From Boswellia sacra (Eukaryota > Streptophyta > Magnoliopsida > Sapindales > Burseraceae): DNA of 64,000 nt. This document shows positions 1-12,818 of the stretch, piece by piece. The stretch is taken from NCBI GenBank assembly GCA_013180625.2, contig SNVD02010473.1:62001-126000 (forward strand). The letters run 5' to 3'. The notes below the pieces were generated by a model. That model saw nothing but the letters and a program-made list of their open reading frames with translations, had not been told where the DNA came from and searched no databases. A program made the translations under genes and the position numbers. Numbering within the stretch: the stretch's first letter is position 1; each line of letters starts with the position of its first letter.

Positions 1-10
1 CATTATATAT

Positions 11-329
11 TAGGGGTGTTCAAAAAATCCCCGACCCGACCCAGGTTGAAATAATCAGGTTTGAATAGTATCGGGTTGATCAAGTTTTTATTAGGTCGGT
101 ACTGAATAGTAACCCGAATCAGGTTGAAATAATCGGGTTTGAATAGTATCGGGTTGTGATCGGGTTTAAATAATATGACTTAATAAAATTAAACCCGATT
201 CAACCCGATCGGGTTTGTCGGGTTTTTCTTGTGTCGGTATTGAATAGTAACCCGAATCGGATTAAAATTATCAGGTTTAAACAGTATCGGGTTCGAAAAA
301 AAACCCGACTCGACCCGTGAACACCCCTA
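11..329. mobile_element. hAT-like MITE with TAGGGGTGTTCA termini
   Basis: The termini are TAGGGGTGTTCA at 11 and its inverted copy ending at 329. Flanking 8-mers TTATATAT (3-10) and TTATATAC (330-337) differ at one base and look like a target duplication, which with the TAGGG start suggests a hAT-type non-autonomous element. The interior holds repeated CGGGTT/AACCCG motifs in both orientations (for example 46-80, 121-160 and 190-300), so it could fold extensively. There is no coding capacity. Confidence 0.75.
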
Positions 330-337
330 TTATATAC

Positions 338-2350
338 TAAAAAAATAGCCGCTATCAAAAAATTTTGAACTCTGCGTCTAATTTTACTTCTTCTTCCTTT
401 TATCCTTTTTAGGAAATCATACATCATTTATACCATTAAAAAGAATTTTGGGTGATTTTTAATGGAGAAAAATATTTTTTTTTGCCATCTTATTACTTTT
501 GAAGTGATGAGTTGGTGCTTTCTTGATAAAGAATTCTTCAACATTTTGCATTTTGGAATATTCGATTGACGAGAAAATGAGAGGAAGTGAAGAAAAGTTT
601 TCAAATTTGCGATAAAAATCACTCTTTAATATGAAGTGGAAATGAGGTGGATAGAAAAATGAAGATGTAGCTTTTATGAAGGTTGTAGTACATATAACCC
701 ACTTATATAATTTGCTATGGTATAATATCATTGAATTGATAAAAATTAAAAATGAAAAAGATATTAAATTATTAATAATTGAGGTATAATAAGTTATAAC
801 CGAGGTTCTCTATGTTGTGATCTTGCGGTTCTCTATGTTGTGATCTTATGTCATCTAAAAATTAAAGTTGTACATATATGAAAATGAATCTTTTAACAAA
901 ATTATTAACATAAATTTATGATCTTTGATCTTACCAAATCCAATAACTGAAATGATTGGTGAGTTAACAATATTAAATGTGACTTTTTTATTTTCTCATT
1001 TATTGAATTTAGTGAGATTAAAAATCATAAATAATTAGAGAAAATTTAGAAAAAAAAGTTATTGGTTACATTTAAGGAATACAAAATATATTATAATAAG
1101 TTAGTTACAGTTATGCCTAAGTACAGTTAAATTTTCATTAAAAGAGCCCACCAAAAATTGTTTGGAATAAATTTTATATTATTTGTTTCCAAAATTTACA
1201 TATTCTCCATCTTCTAAATATTATTAAATTTTCATTTTCCTGTACATGTATAATTATATATTAGACTTCTTAAATTTTCGTATTCATATAAGAATTGCTA
1301 ATACCATTTTTTCCTTTTTTAAGTAATATTTATCAAAACAATAATTTTTGATTTTTATACAAACCTTATTATAAAAGAATTATTAGATAAAATTAATTTC
1401 TTTTTATCACTCATTCCATATTAAAAAAGAATTCTCATAATCTTATTAGCCAAGACAATTGTGTCTTTTTTCATTTCATTATAGTTAATTTTAATATAGA
1501 ATTTATATTTTCAATGGTCAGCTTCATTATATCTTCCCAATTATTTGTATCTTTTTTAATTAATAAAACATACTTGTACTGTCTGGGTTCACCAAAATAT
1601 GTTTAAAAGTCTTTTCAACCTATCCGAAAATTTTTTTCAATTATGCCCCTATATATGTATAAAATGAATTCTCTTTAATAATTTTATTGATAATAATTTG
1701 AATCATCCATTAATTTTAGGGATTTATATATATTTTTAACCTAATATAAGTAAAAAAATCGAATTAAATAAACTTCCCAAAGCTAAATTTATAAAACAAA
1801 TCATAATCAAACACAGAAATAATGTACCAAAACATATAGAAATAATAAATATGTCAAAAATAAAATATTATGTATATTAGGTGTCCCTAAATACATGCTA
1901 CATAAATTTCCTTCTCTGATAGAGATTTATATACATAAACTTTTATATATAAACAAAAGTTTTAATTAGGAAAGCAATAACAACAAGAACAGTAGTAGAA
2001 ATACGCGCTTTGCGGGAACGGTGAGACTTGGAAATGGTAGCCACTGGATTTAGCTCAGGCGCAGAAGTGGGTGCATGGGAGACAAAATTGAGTGGATAAA
2101 GTCGAATCTTACTCTTATTTCCCCAATTAGAAAGAAACAATAAAATATACGTGTTTTATATTAATAATTACACTGTACACTTCCGTATGCTTCCTCCCTC
2201 ACCCTTCTGCACACAACCTCCCCTTAAATCGTGCTGATCATTACATATTTTGCATCCCCTCGTTTGATCAACTTTAGATTCCATAGCAAGCCTAGCCTCT
2301 AAAGTTAATTTCAGTCTTAATTTGTTTTAGAGTTTGGTAGAGTACTTATT
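338..2350. other. AT-rich intergenic DNA upstream of the OXS3-like gene
   Basis: No gene is supported here. About 890-1090 resembles the MITE copies at 29299-29507 and 37933-38143: all share an ATGATTG(A/G)TGAGTT-type core next to a TTAAATG motif. The last 180 bases before 2351 should carry the promoter and 5' leader of the OXS3-like gene. I could not pick a convincing TATA box. Confidence 0.5.
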
Positions 2351-3224
2351 ATGGAGTACTGCTTTCCAAAGCAATTAGTAAGCAATCATGGCCATCGGAG
2401 GATAATAGAAGGAGAAGGAGATGAAAGTGATGAGGATTCAAGTACTGTTGCTGTTAAGTCAGTAGAGAATGAAGTACTACTTAATTCTTCTGCTTCTTCA
2501 CCAAATAATGGTAAGCAGCAGCAGCAGAAGCTTTCAGTAAAAGACCCTTTGCATCACATGTCCTCTGATCTCCTTCAACAGCTTCCTTTCAAGTAAACTC
2601 TCTCTCATTAACTCACTTTTTCTCTTCTCTCTCCATATTAATGAATATATTGACCTCATTAAGCTAAGTTTTTATTGTATGCATATATTTATAGTTTATT
2701 TTGATTATTATATATTTTCCTTTCAATTTCAAGTAGGATCTCTGAGCCGTTGTGGTTTTTATTTAAGGTTTGTTAATAATGAATTGAGTAGTGGAATATT
2801 TAACTACATGCACGAAATTGAAATATTAATTAAGAACTTAATTAATCAATATATATATTTATTGGTTATGTATAGGAGAGGCCTATCAAAACATTACCAA
2901 GGGAAATCACAGTCATTCACTTCATTATCAAACGCAAGATGCCTAGAGGATCTGGCTAAGCCTAAGCCTGAGAATCCTTACAGTAAAAAGTTGAAGTATT
3001 GCAAAAGCTATGCTGAAATATCTGAAAGCTACAAGCAGCCAAGCCTCCCAAAGTGCTTTTCATCGAAGCTTATTACAAAGAAGGATTCGAAGATCTCTTG
3101 CTCCTCGCCCCCTTCTACAAGGAGTACCAATGAGATCTTCTTGGCCGCTAAGCCACCTATTCATCCTCATATTTCTCCTACTAGTACAAATAGCTTTTCC
3201 AGTCAAACTGCTTTGTTTGCTTGA
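2351..3224 (+). CDS. OXS3: OXS3-like oxidative-stress protein (two exons)
   Basis: Exons 2351-2592 and 2876-3224 join across a GT-AG intron (2593-2875) inside a Lys codon, giving 196 residues. The junction restores the hallmark of the plant OXIDATIVE STRESS 3 family: QQLPFKRGLSKHYQGKSQSF followed by TSL and CLEDLAK (about residues 74-107). The N-terminus is acidic (EGEGDESDED) and the C-terminus Ser/Pro-rich, typical of these short, largely disordered proteins. Family knowledge: OXS3 of Arabidopsis is nuclear/chromatin-associated and raises tolerance to metals and oxidants; its biochemistry is not settled. No enzyme motif or membrane segment is visible. The start is the first ATG in frame with the conserved exon. 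The gene is convergent with the polyamine oxidase downstream. The family call is strong; one-to-one orthology with OXS3 rather than a paralogue is not shown. Confidence 0.88.
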
Positions 3225-4681
3225 GCCATGCATTAGAAGTACTTCTCGTCTTGCCAGTGAATTAATATATTAAAAGGATAAATATATATCTTTCTTTTAC
3301 AATATTGCGTCGAAATTGGTTACTTTGAAGAAAAAAAATTAAGTGTAACCCTGGAATTGGTACTATCAATTCAATTAACAGATTATTGTCTTATAAATTC
3401 TGTATCCATTTTTTGATAATGTGTATTCTATTACCATTTCCCTTATGTATGTGTAAATGTATCGTAACATTTCAAATTTCAAAAAGCATTTTAGGAACAG
3501 CCTTAGATGGAATCCTAGTATGAGATTTATTGGATTATAAAATAATGCAGGTGCAATACAGTTAAACTAAGGTATTAATGTAGTTAAAAAATAAAAAATA
3601 AATGTATTGGAAAGGGATACGCATTTTAAATTTCTATGTCCTATCATTTTTCACTTAATTTAATTTTTATTTAATCTTCGTTGTAGTACCAAAAAAAATC
3701 AAATTTCATTTCTTTGTTTTATTATTTTTATTATCTCACTCTAATCTAAGTAAAGGATTTTCTCTATTTAGAATTTCTTTTTTTCAATTCCATAAATTTT
3801 TAAAGACCAAATTTTAAAACCAATTCAAAAGTCTTATTTTTTATTTTGGCTAGATCATGAAAATGTCAATTTTGCCCTTCCCGATGATACTAATTTCAAA
3901 CGGCCATAGCTGCCAAGGGTGTGTTTGATGAATTTCATGAATGTTAGGGCCTAAGAAAAAATATAAAAATGGTGAAGCTAAATGAACACAAAAATACTCT
4001 TTTATCACTCCGTTTTTAAGCGTACTCATTTCTCAAGATTGAAAACAATTATATGCTTTTTTTTTAATTTTGAAAAAAATACAAACAACTAATATAATTA
4101 TTCTGAGACTGATATGAAAATTTGAAAAAAAAATATATAAAGGATCTTCGTAATTAATAAAAAAAATCTATGCAAATGATTTTTTTAGCAGCTCCCAAAA
4201 CAATTTCATTTGGATTATGATTCCATGATATTAAGAATAAAATTAATTTTAACTAACTATATAATTTATTTAGAATTATAATTATAGTTACCTAACTATT
4301 TTTTTCAGATAAAATAAAATAAAGGGTATTGAAAAGGGGGTTGTGAAGAGTATTTTTACAGGTTGATTGATGTAACCCCACTCCTTAAATAATCTTTACA
4401 AATCTCTGTGTTGTTAATTTTCACAAAATAAAATAAACACTTCAGAGATTGTTTTTGAAACATGTAGAGACGAATGATGTTTTTAAGTCACCTTAAAAAG
4501 AATCACTAGTTTGAAGAGAATTTTATACAGAAAGATGAAGAAAAAAAATTTGAAGACAAAAGATTTGTCTTTTTTTTTTTTTTTTTCTTTTTAAGATTCA
4601 TGAAGTTCCCATGAGTCTTGAAGAAAATAAATCACATGAACAACAACTACAATTGATCTGATAATTCAAAATGTAAGCATT
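3225..4681. other. Region between convergent 3' ends
   Basis: This stretch holds the 3' untranslated ends of the OXS3-like gene (from the left) and of the polyamine oxidase (from the right, minus strand). It is otherwise AT-rich and without supported genes. A run of T at about 4569-4586 lies just beyond the polyamine oxidase stop. Confidence 0.5.
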
Positions 4682-7600
4682 TCACATCCTCGAGATTTGA
4701 AGCGGAAATGTAGTTTCCAGAATTTCATGCCTGAAAGAGGCTAGTTGAAACTTCTCCAAGTTACCACGTTGCTTTAGTAGATGCCTCTGACAGTTTTGAG
4801 CAGCCATAACTCCAGCAGAGTAAGCTCCATGTACAGATCCCTGGTGATCCATGCTCACAGCTTCCCCTCCAAAGAAAAGATTACCTAAGGGTGCCCGAAG
4901 CCGTTCATACAAATCTTCCGGCATTCCAACCACATCATATGAGTAACAACCAAGAGAATTTGGGTCTGTTCCCCACCGTGACACCAGATACTTAACCTGT
5001 TTTGGAGTGACCAACCTAATGTTAGTATAGAATTCTGTAAAAATCAATGCTAAATTGCCCGCATCAAGAAATGCAGCATTGACTGACTTTACTGCAGGCA
5101 ACGTAACTGTGGAAGTAAAGTAATTTCATTAAATAGATAATTCCAGAAAGAAAACCATTTGCCCAAATTAAGAATATAATTAGTAATAATGACGATGATG
5201 GTAATGAAAAATTTTTTAGGATAATGATGCAAGTTCACGCATATATTGTTGGAAAAATAAGCTGACATCAAGTGGACTGAGAGAGTACTCCATCTGCATA
5301 ACACACAAAATAGAAGTTGGCATTCTAATTTTATAAGAAAGAACAGACAATAATCCTCAATGTTTCTAGCTCGATGTCAATGTTTTGCTCTACAATAGCA
5401 TATCGATTTTGCTACATACAACCTTCACTTTTCACCGGAAAAGTTCTACTTTATTGGATTGATAAATTTTCGGCGATCACAATGTCTATCTATATTTGAG
5501 ACAACTTAATAAACTCAGGACAAATTTTGTCTGCCAAGACCAAAGATTTAACTTTTGCAGTCCTAAACTTGTTAATTAGACTGCACTCTTAAGGACACTC
5601 AAATCATATCTAAAGAATAACCTTACTGGCCTAGAACTGGAACTTTAAATAAGCTTCACATATATAATTATTTCAAATTTTGAGCTCCAGTTAAACCATA
5701 GCAAGTGAAGAAATAGGAAGGATTAAATACAGGAAATAAATGTGAAAATAATGAATTTACCGGCTCAGTTGCATCAGGAAACATCTTCTTGAGTTGCAAC
5801 ATTGCAAAAGTTGCAGCAGACTCATCTGATAGCTTCTCAAGATCATAAGCAAACCTTCCAGCAGCCATATAGACAAGGACAGGATGGCCTGTTGCCTTGT
5901 GAAGATTAAGAAAATAACCACAAGCATAAGAAGTGGGAGCAACAATGCCTAAGAGTTCCACATTTGGCCAAAAAACTTTATCAAAGAGTAAGGCAATCTT
6001 ATTTTCATTGCCCACACCAAGATCAGATATGGCATCGACCTTCCACTTGGGCAATTTTGGTTCAAACTGAATTAAGTTAGCTTTAAGAATCCCAAGAGGT
6101 ACAGTGACAATAGCAGCATCAGCAACAAAGTTTCTCCCATCCTCAACCGTGACCATCACCTTGTTACAACCATTGGATATTTTTGTAACCCTAGTTATAA
6201 AGTTTCAACCCATTGTCAAAATCTCACAAAAGAAGAAAAAATATTTAAACATAAATCTATAACAAAATTAAATTTCCTAATTGAAAAAATGAGTATAACT
6301 TTCTACAACATAAAAAATCTATAATTCCTATATGCAAAATAACATGTTCTTCCCAACATAGGGATTGCAACTGAAAGAAGTAATAGCTGCTGAATTAGGA
6401 ATAACACTTGAGAGTAATAAAACTAACTCTTATATTATTAGTTCAGTATAAGATGCAAACTACATCCACCAAGGCCTCAGCAGCATGTAGACCTTAAGGA
6501 AATTTTTTAAAAAATAAGGATGAAGGCAACAATGAAACCATAAAGGAAAAAGGAATTGATAAACTCTAATCAATAAAAGTAAAAACTTGCATAATTTGGA
6601 GGCACATGATTCAAAAAATATCCATGCAAAAATTGGAAAATTGTTTCAACAAAAACAAAATAAACACTAGTGATTATGATCTCAACTTCAGAATATAATG
6701 ATGCATTACCCTTCAACACACACCCATCAAAATGCAACGAAACAAGAAATCTAGGGATCAAATCCCTCTTACATCAACCTTGGAGGGGGTCCATTCTAGC
6801 CTAGCTGGCCAGAAATCTTGCAGTGAACCAAGAAATCTGGGATCAAGTCCCTCTTACATCAACCTTGGGAGGAGATCCATTTAATTTGTGTTGTTCACAG
6901 TTACGAATGGATTTAAGTATGTGGTAAAGTAAACAACAAAAAAATTATAGAAAATAGATTTAATATAAAGCAAAATGAACAAGCACAAGTGAGATTAGTG
7001 AAGGCACTCTCTTTCTCCCCTCATTGACCATTGTGGAAACTATTTTTTTGACATAGTGAAGGCATATAAATTAAAATGTTAAAGAGTTAAAAAAAAAAAA
7101 AAGTTTGCCAGTATCAAACAGAAAGAACATACCTCTTATTTAAGCGTATGTCAATATCTTTTGCTAGAGCTCTAATTACAGGGTCATAACCTTGCACCAT
7201 AAGTCCATGACCACCAGAAAGAACATGCTCCTATATATAAAGAATCACCCTCAAACATGTAAGAATTCTCCGAAGATAATCTAAGTTTGACCTTAGGCTT
7301 CAAAATTTCACTTCCATCTATTACAATTAGGTTTATCACTCAAACTTTCAAATGCACCACATGTTTAGCATCCAAAAGCAAAGAATATCATTGCAGAATG
7401 AATTATTGTTTTTGTATCTTCTTCAAAAAGCGATTTTTGCAGAAATAAAATTATTTCTTACGGTAATTAATGCAAAGAAAGAATGTAATCAGTAATCTCT
7501 GATATCTCTGGTTACATCTATCCAATAACACCGGTAGACCTGATAAGACAGTCACTTTTATGTTATGTAAACATTATACAGATATCAGACCAATAACTTT

Positions 7601-10600
7601 CTCTTCATATTGAATGGATGTGACAGAGTAAATCTTCAAATTTTAGAAAATAATAGATAGAAGTCGACTGTGATTAATTTCATGAGCAAAATAATTCCCA
7701 CAAGTTCTAGGTAAAACTTCAGTATGTCATTTCGCTAAAAAAATCATGCATTTCAATACTAAATAGTAATATAGGTTGTGTCCCACCAACAACACCAAAT
7801 CATTATCATGTCAGGTACAGACTGAAAGAAAAAGTAAAGTTCTTTAGTTTCCCAATCTTGAAAAGATATAGGAAAATTGGGCAGCTAGAATATTTGTCTA
7901 AAGAGTGTTGCTGATAACTGATGCGAAGTCTACTATCTCAAATCAGAAAGTGAGGTGATTAAGTCAGACTTTCATGAGTGTTCTACTTAAAACACGTAGA
8001 GAATGTTGAAACTCCAGCAATTTAATACAAGAAAATCATTTAGTCCCTACAATTCCTACCCAGAAAATTTAAAAGAAAAAATAAAAATCTTCAAGAAACT
8101 TAAAGATCTAATGTAACACACACCTAAGAAGCTGGAGGACTGAGTTTGCATAGTGAAGAATTCTCGCAATAAACTATGTAATTGAAAATAGTTAAACGAG
8201 TGGAATTAACAGATATTCACACGGCCAATTAACACTTTTTGTTATCCATAAAACTCTAAAAACACTAGGTTGGGAGCACTGCAACTGAAACCCACATGGG
8301 TGGGCTTGTAATGAATAGCCTTTTCCTTTGACCAGGCCTGAGCTGATCCAAGCATTACAACATAAGGAAAACGCTTTGTACTGGTACACGTTGGGTAAAC
8401 TAGATAGCTCCCATCATAACAAGAAGCAAACTAGAAAATTACAAGTTGTAGTGGGAGGTTTAGGATAGATACTTGAATCCATAGGTGTATTTTTATTTTT
8501 CAAAAGAGATTAAACTTGCCTGATCCCAGCATTTCAGTGATATCATGTCTGCGTCTACAGCAAACCAAGCTTCCATTCGACATATGTACCATTGCAGCAC
8601 TTCATAGGCAAGTCCTTCTTGCCTGCAGAGGATGGAATTATGTCTGTTCCACAATACATTCCCAAAATAAAATGTAGTAGTGTGCATATATTCCAGTCTT
8701 TTCTTCTCCATACCTTAACTCTGGATGCCTATTTAACACAATGGATATTGCTTGAAGAACAGACATGTCCTTGGTATGTTCATCTCTCACCTTTTCTGTC
8801 TAAAATTATCAAGAAAGAACTAATATCAACTGCAGCAGAGACAGAAAATAGTTTATAACTTGAAGGACAAACAATCCATCCCAGAAAGCAGTAAACAACC
8901 CTACCTCTTTAAGAATTCTCTTGAATATATCTCCAACTTCAATGACCATCTTCTGTGGAATTTTATGGCCATCCATATCATAAAGTGTGTAACTGAAAGG
9001 AAAAAATCCAGATTCTTAAGACTAGTTCAGACTAACACGGAAGATATTTATACTCAAATAAAATATCATTTATTGAAGTGGAATAATATCTCATCCATGT
9101 AAAAGATATGAACAATCCATCACTGCTTAATTGTGTTTGCTTCTTTATTACATAAATATTCGCCATCCAGTTTCAATATCATGCTGAAGGATTTATCCAA
9201 GATTTGAGGCTGTTATCCTAATAAACCCATTCCTTATCTAGCAAAGAATATTCAGCACAATACATTGACCGTTAGAAAAATTCAAGACCAGCATCCATCA
9301 CTTCTCGAAGGCATCCTCCAATGGGGAAGAGTAAATAAGATGTGAAGAAAGTTAATAAAAACATATGAGAATCAGTCGTATAGAAAGAGGAAAAATAAAT
9401 AAAAATCATTTCCTGACACAGACATTCAATGTGAGAAATGGCAACTCCAACAAATCTAGAAACAAGGACAAAATTATACATTCATAACTTTATACATTTT
9501 TAGCACAAGATGTATATAGAACACAGAGAATATGCATTTATATGTGTAGAAGAACCATAGAAACAATTTATCAAGCTTGTGACTACGTTAAAATTTATTA
9601 ATAAAATCTATATTGTAACCTCAAATTATTACCATAATCAAGATTCATTATTGTATAATTGTCTCTACAAGTGGAGGACAATGGTGTACATGAGTATTGA
9701 GTCCTCAAGCATCTAAGGCACCAAAATTTTAATACAACTGCCTTGCAGATAGTCTATTAGAATTTAACCAAGAATATAATACTTGTCTTTAATCTCAAAT
9801 AAAAACAAAAGTGTTACACGCTTAATATTAGCCAGAAGAAAAGAAACTTCTGTAATTCACAGTCATATTGCATAAATGCAACATTAAGTGTACCAAATGA
9901 AAATACAGATGCGAAAGCCTGGAGAAGTTACCTCTCTAAGTCATGATCATATAACACAGAATTGTCACCACTTGTACGGTATAATGTAAGCCCAAGACTT
10001 CGTATTACTGGGGCCAAGGGATTCTCATTGCAGACACCATGTAGCCTGGATAATTTTCAAGACAAAGAAATTTCAATACAGAATATAATGATGCAACTAT
10101 GAGTGAGTCCATTTTGAATTAAAAAGATAAGCGCACACAGCTTATAATTCGAGGGACACCACAGAGATAGTCATCTAGTCTTTTGCAAGAACAAAACAAA
10201 TTGACAAAAGGAAGCCAGGCAGAAGTCACTCTCAACAATTAATAAGAATATCTTGTTAAGTCTAGTGAAGTTCTTACCAGCCTTCAAAGCTTAATTTAAA
10301 AATATTTGTTTAAAAATTTTCAGAGAATGTACACTTATTATAATAATGCACATTGCCGGTACAGTAATTCAATGTTATGTTTCACTTTATGGTAAAAAAA
10401 TATTGTGAGTCTATAATGCCTGAAATAGATATAAGTGAATTATGAGGGACTTCTACCATCTTATATTGAAGATCCCACAAACATTTCAAGACTTCAATAC
10501 AACGTTATTCCTATAATCATTTACCAAAATATATTATCACAAGATGATATCAGGTAAGAGGAAATATCAATGAATGAGTGCAGGAAAATCAATCCACAGG

Positions 10601-11812
10601 CCCTTCAGATCCAGTGGCCGATCCAATTTGGGGAATGAATGCAAAAGAAATAATATTTAATCAGTTTACAAAATCTATCATATTTTATCTAAAGTGCTTA
10701 ATTTCATCATCATAGTTATGACCAAACCTCTCAAAGGCATCTTAAACTATTTTTTTTTTCTTATATTGCTGTCAGTAATGGAGGTTGCTTTTCCTTTTTT
10801 TTCTTTTTTCCCCTTCTTTCATTCGTATAATTCTTCCTTTCCTGCCAGATTGTGAAGGGCCATAAGACTAAAAGCAGAGACAAAGATGAGGCAACACATG
10901 GACAAATGATGGACCTATTGTCCCAACTATGTATAGCAATCTAACAACAACATTCAGCGAAAATGTATCTAATGAGATTAAATTTAAAAAAAAATAAATA
11001 AATAACTTTCCATGAAGCTCCCATGTCCACAGGACAACCAAATGAATAGTCAGTATGAATCCGACCGCCAAGTCTATCCCGCGATTCCAGCAGTATAACC
11101 TTTAAAAAATAAAAAAAGAATAGCAATAAGTGATTATTGGACCCCCTTAAGCCATAACCTATAAACAACTTTGCGCAATCATAAATATGATCACCTCAAA
11201 AGATGCATCATAGAGAAGCCTTGCAGCAGCAAGCCCCGAAATACCACCACCAATCACAATGACAGAAGGGAGTGAACCGTTTTGGCTCTCAATGAGAGAG
11301 GCAAGTGTATCTAGTCAGAAATTAGACTAAAAGAAATCAGAAGTCACACAACATCTTCTCTTCTTCTAGGCTAAATAAAAGAAAAACTATGTAAAACTTA
11401 AACAAACATAGTAATGACAAAAGGCAATAGGAAAAACCATAGAGACTGTCGACAAAAGCGCAGCAGACGACAAACGGACAATGAGGAGTTTTAATTGTAA
11501 CAAAAAGCAATTTAAAGATGTCTAGAAAAGACCAAAAAACGCAAATATACAATACATTGAAATTGGAACACTAAACCTGAAGAACAAAAGATTAAAAAAA
11601 AAATTTATTGAAGCTCTAAACAGAGCTGCTGATCAACACTATTGGATACAATTTAAAAGATAAGAATTTGTAGATTCACTTGCATGTTATGTCAGATAGA
11701 AAAATCTAAAATATGATCAGAAGAAAAGCTCGCTTGAATATTCCCAACAAATACAAAGAAAAAAAGACTAACCGTCCAGCAAGTTGTTGAAGAATGATTG
11801 CTTAGGGTCCAT
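4682..11812 (-). CDS. PAO4: Peroxisomal polyamine oxidase, PAO4-like (ten exons)
   Basis: Minus-strand exons: 11812-11773, 11310-11195, 11099-11011, 10045-9932, 8992-8905, 8799-8714, 8622-8520, 7230-7133, 6190-5761, 4996-4682. They join in frame to 492 residues, close to the about 490-500 of the PAO2/3/4 group. The N-terminal Rossmann motif is GGGISG (34-39), with E57 in LLESRDR for the FAD ribose. [10 protein letters not shown] follows, then PVDMGASW up to residue 82. The C-terminal FAD/substrate part has KYLVSRWG (390-397) and FFGGEA (429-434). The last residues SRM are a peroxisomal targeting signal. Known role of the group: FAD-dependent back-conversion of spermine/spermidine with release of 3-aminopropanal and H2O2. 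Sequence details such as the MDP start and GNENKIAL favour PAO4 over PAO2/3. Two oddities: intron 7 (7231-8519) starts with GC (CAG then GCAAGT), and intron 3 (10046-11010) would have to start with GA (TCATG then GAAAGT). If the GA site is not spliced, the product would be disrupted after W82. Confidence 0.9.
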
Positions 11813-11924
11813 TGAGAGAGTAGTGATGCAGAGGGAAAATCAGAGAAGAAAGAGCAGAAAGAAATTTCTTTTTTTTTTCCTTTTTAAGAAACGAAGAAGG
11901 AAGAAGGAAGTGTTTTTTTTTTTT

Positions 11925-12050
11925 TTAAGGGTGTATAGGAATCAAGAAATTAGAAATTAACTGGAAAGAATGATAGAGGATGAAGATGAGAAGACCAGCA
12001 ATGAAGTTGCTGAGATTGGAGGAACAACGCAGCTTACCAAACCAGCTCAT
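11925..12050 (-). promoter_or_regulatory. Upstream ORF in polyamine oxidase leader
   Basis: An ATG at 12050-12048 opens a 41-residue frame (starts MSWFGKLRCSSN, then a hydrophobic stretch, ends PIHP) closing at 11927-11925, 112 bases before the main ATG. A GTAAGC donor (12037) and a TTTCCAG acceptor (ending 11961) lie inside it. Splicing of this 77-base leader intron would shorten the uORF to about 7 codons. A uORF has been reported for Arabidopsis PAO2; homology with this one is not shown. Confidence 0.45.
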
Positions 12051-12765
12051 ATGGTGAAAGTTTGAAAATGAATAATTTTGTAGTGAAAACGTAATGAGAT
12101 TGAGAAAACGAAGAAGCGATCAAAATCAATCGAATGTACTGAAGATGGAACTGGAATTGGAATTGGAATTGGAACTGGAACGGAAGGGATTAGACTTGGA
12201 GAGGGTTGCATAGATCAATGTGTATCTTTGATTTTGATTAACGAGTTTTATAGGAACACGCCTCCGCCAGCGCCACCCTGCCTAACTCTTAACCCACTCC
12301 TTTCCCTTGCTTCTCCTTTCCTTCCTTTTATACTATTTCTACCAGATCACTCCTCTTCTCTATTCCATTCTACTCTTTCTTTTATAGTATTTTTCTCCAT
12401 CATGTACATCCTCTATTTAAATAAATAAATATATATAGTTTTAGTTTGATCAACATTCATTGCTTTCGTAAAAATATCCACCCATAATAACCGAAATGGG
12501 CTATTTCAATAGGAAAATTCCAAAAAGGTCCCAAATCAGGGTTTTTTTGATAAATGATTATGAGTGATTCTCTTTTCATCGGGTGCCTCACTGTCTCTAT
12601 TTTCTCTCAACTTGTGGTTTAAAAAACACAAATCAAAACAGAGCTAAGAAATTTAGGCAATGAATATACTACCCTTCCTTGATCTACATAAGAGATAAAC
12701 AAATTTTTTTAAATTTCTTTTATTTAATTTTTAAATTAAAATGAGAGCCAATCCAAATTGGTACT

Positions 12766-12818
<53 letters not shown>

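Noticed and set aside
1943..2140. 65-codon minus-strand frame ending in a hydrophobic stretch, resembling a tail anchor
   Set aside because: Short, no conserved motif, no supported upstream exons. The hydrophobic end can arise from AT-rich codons.
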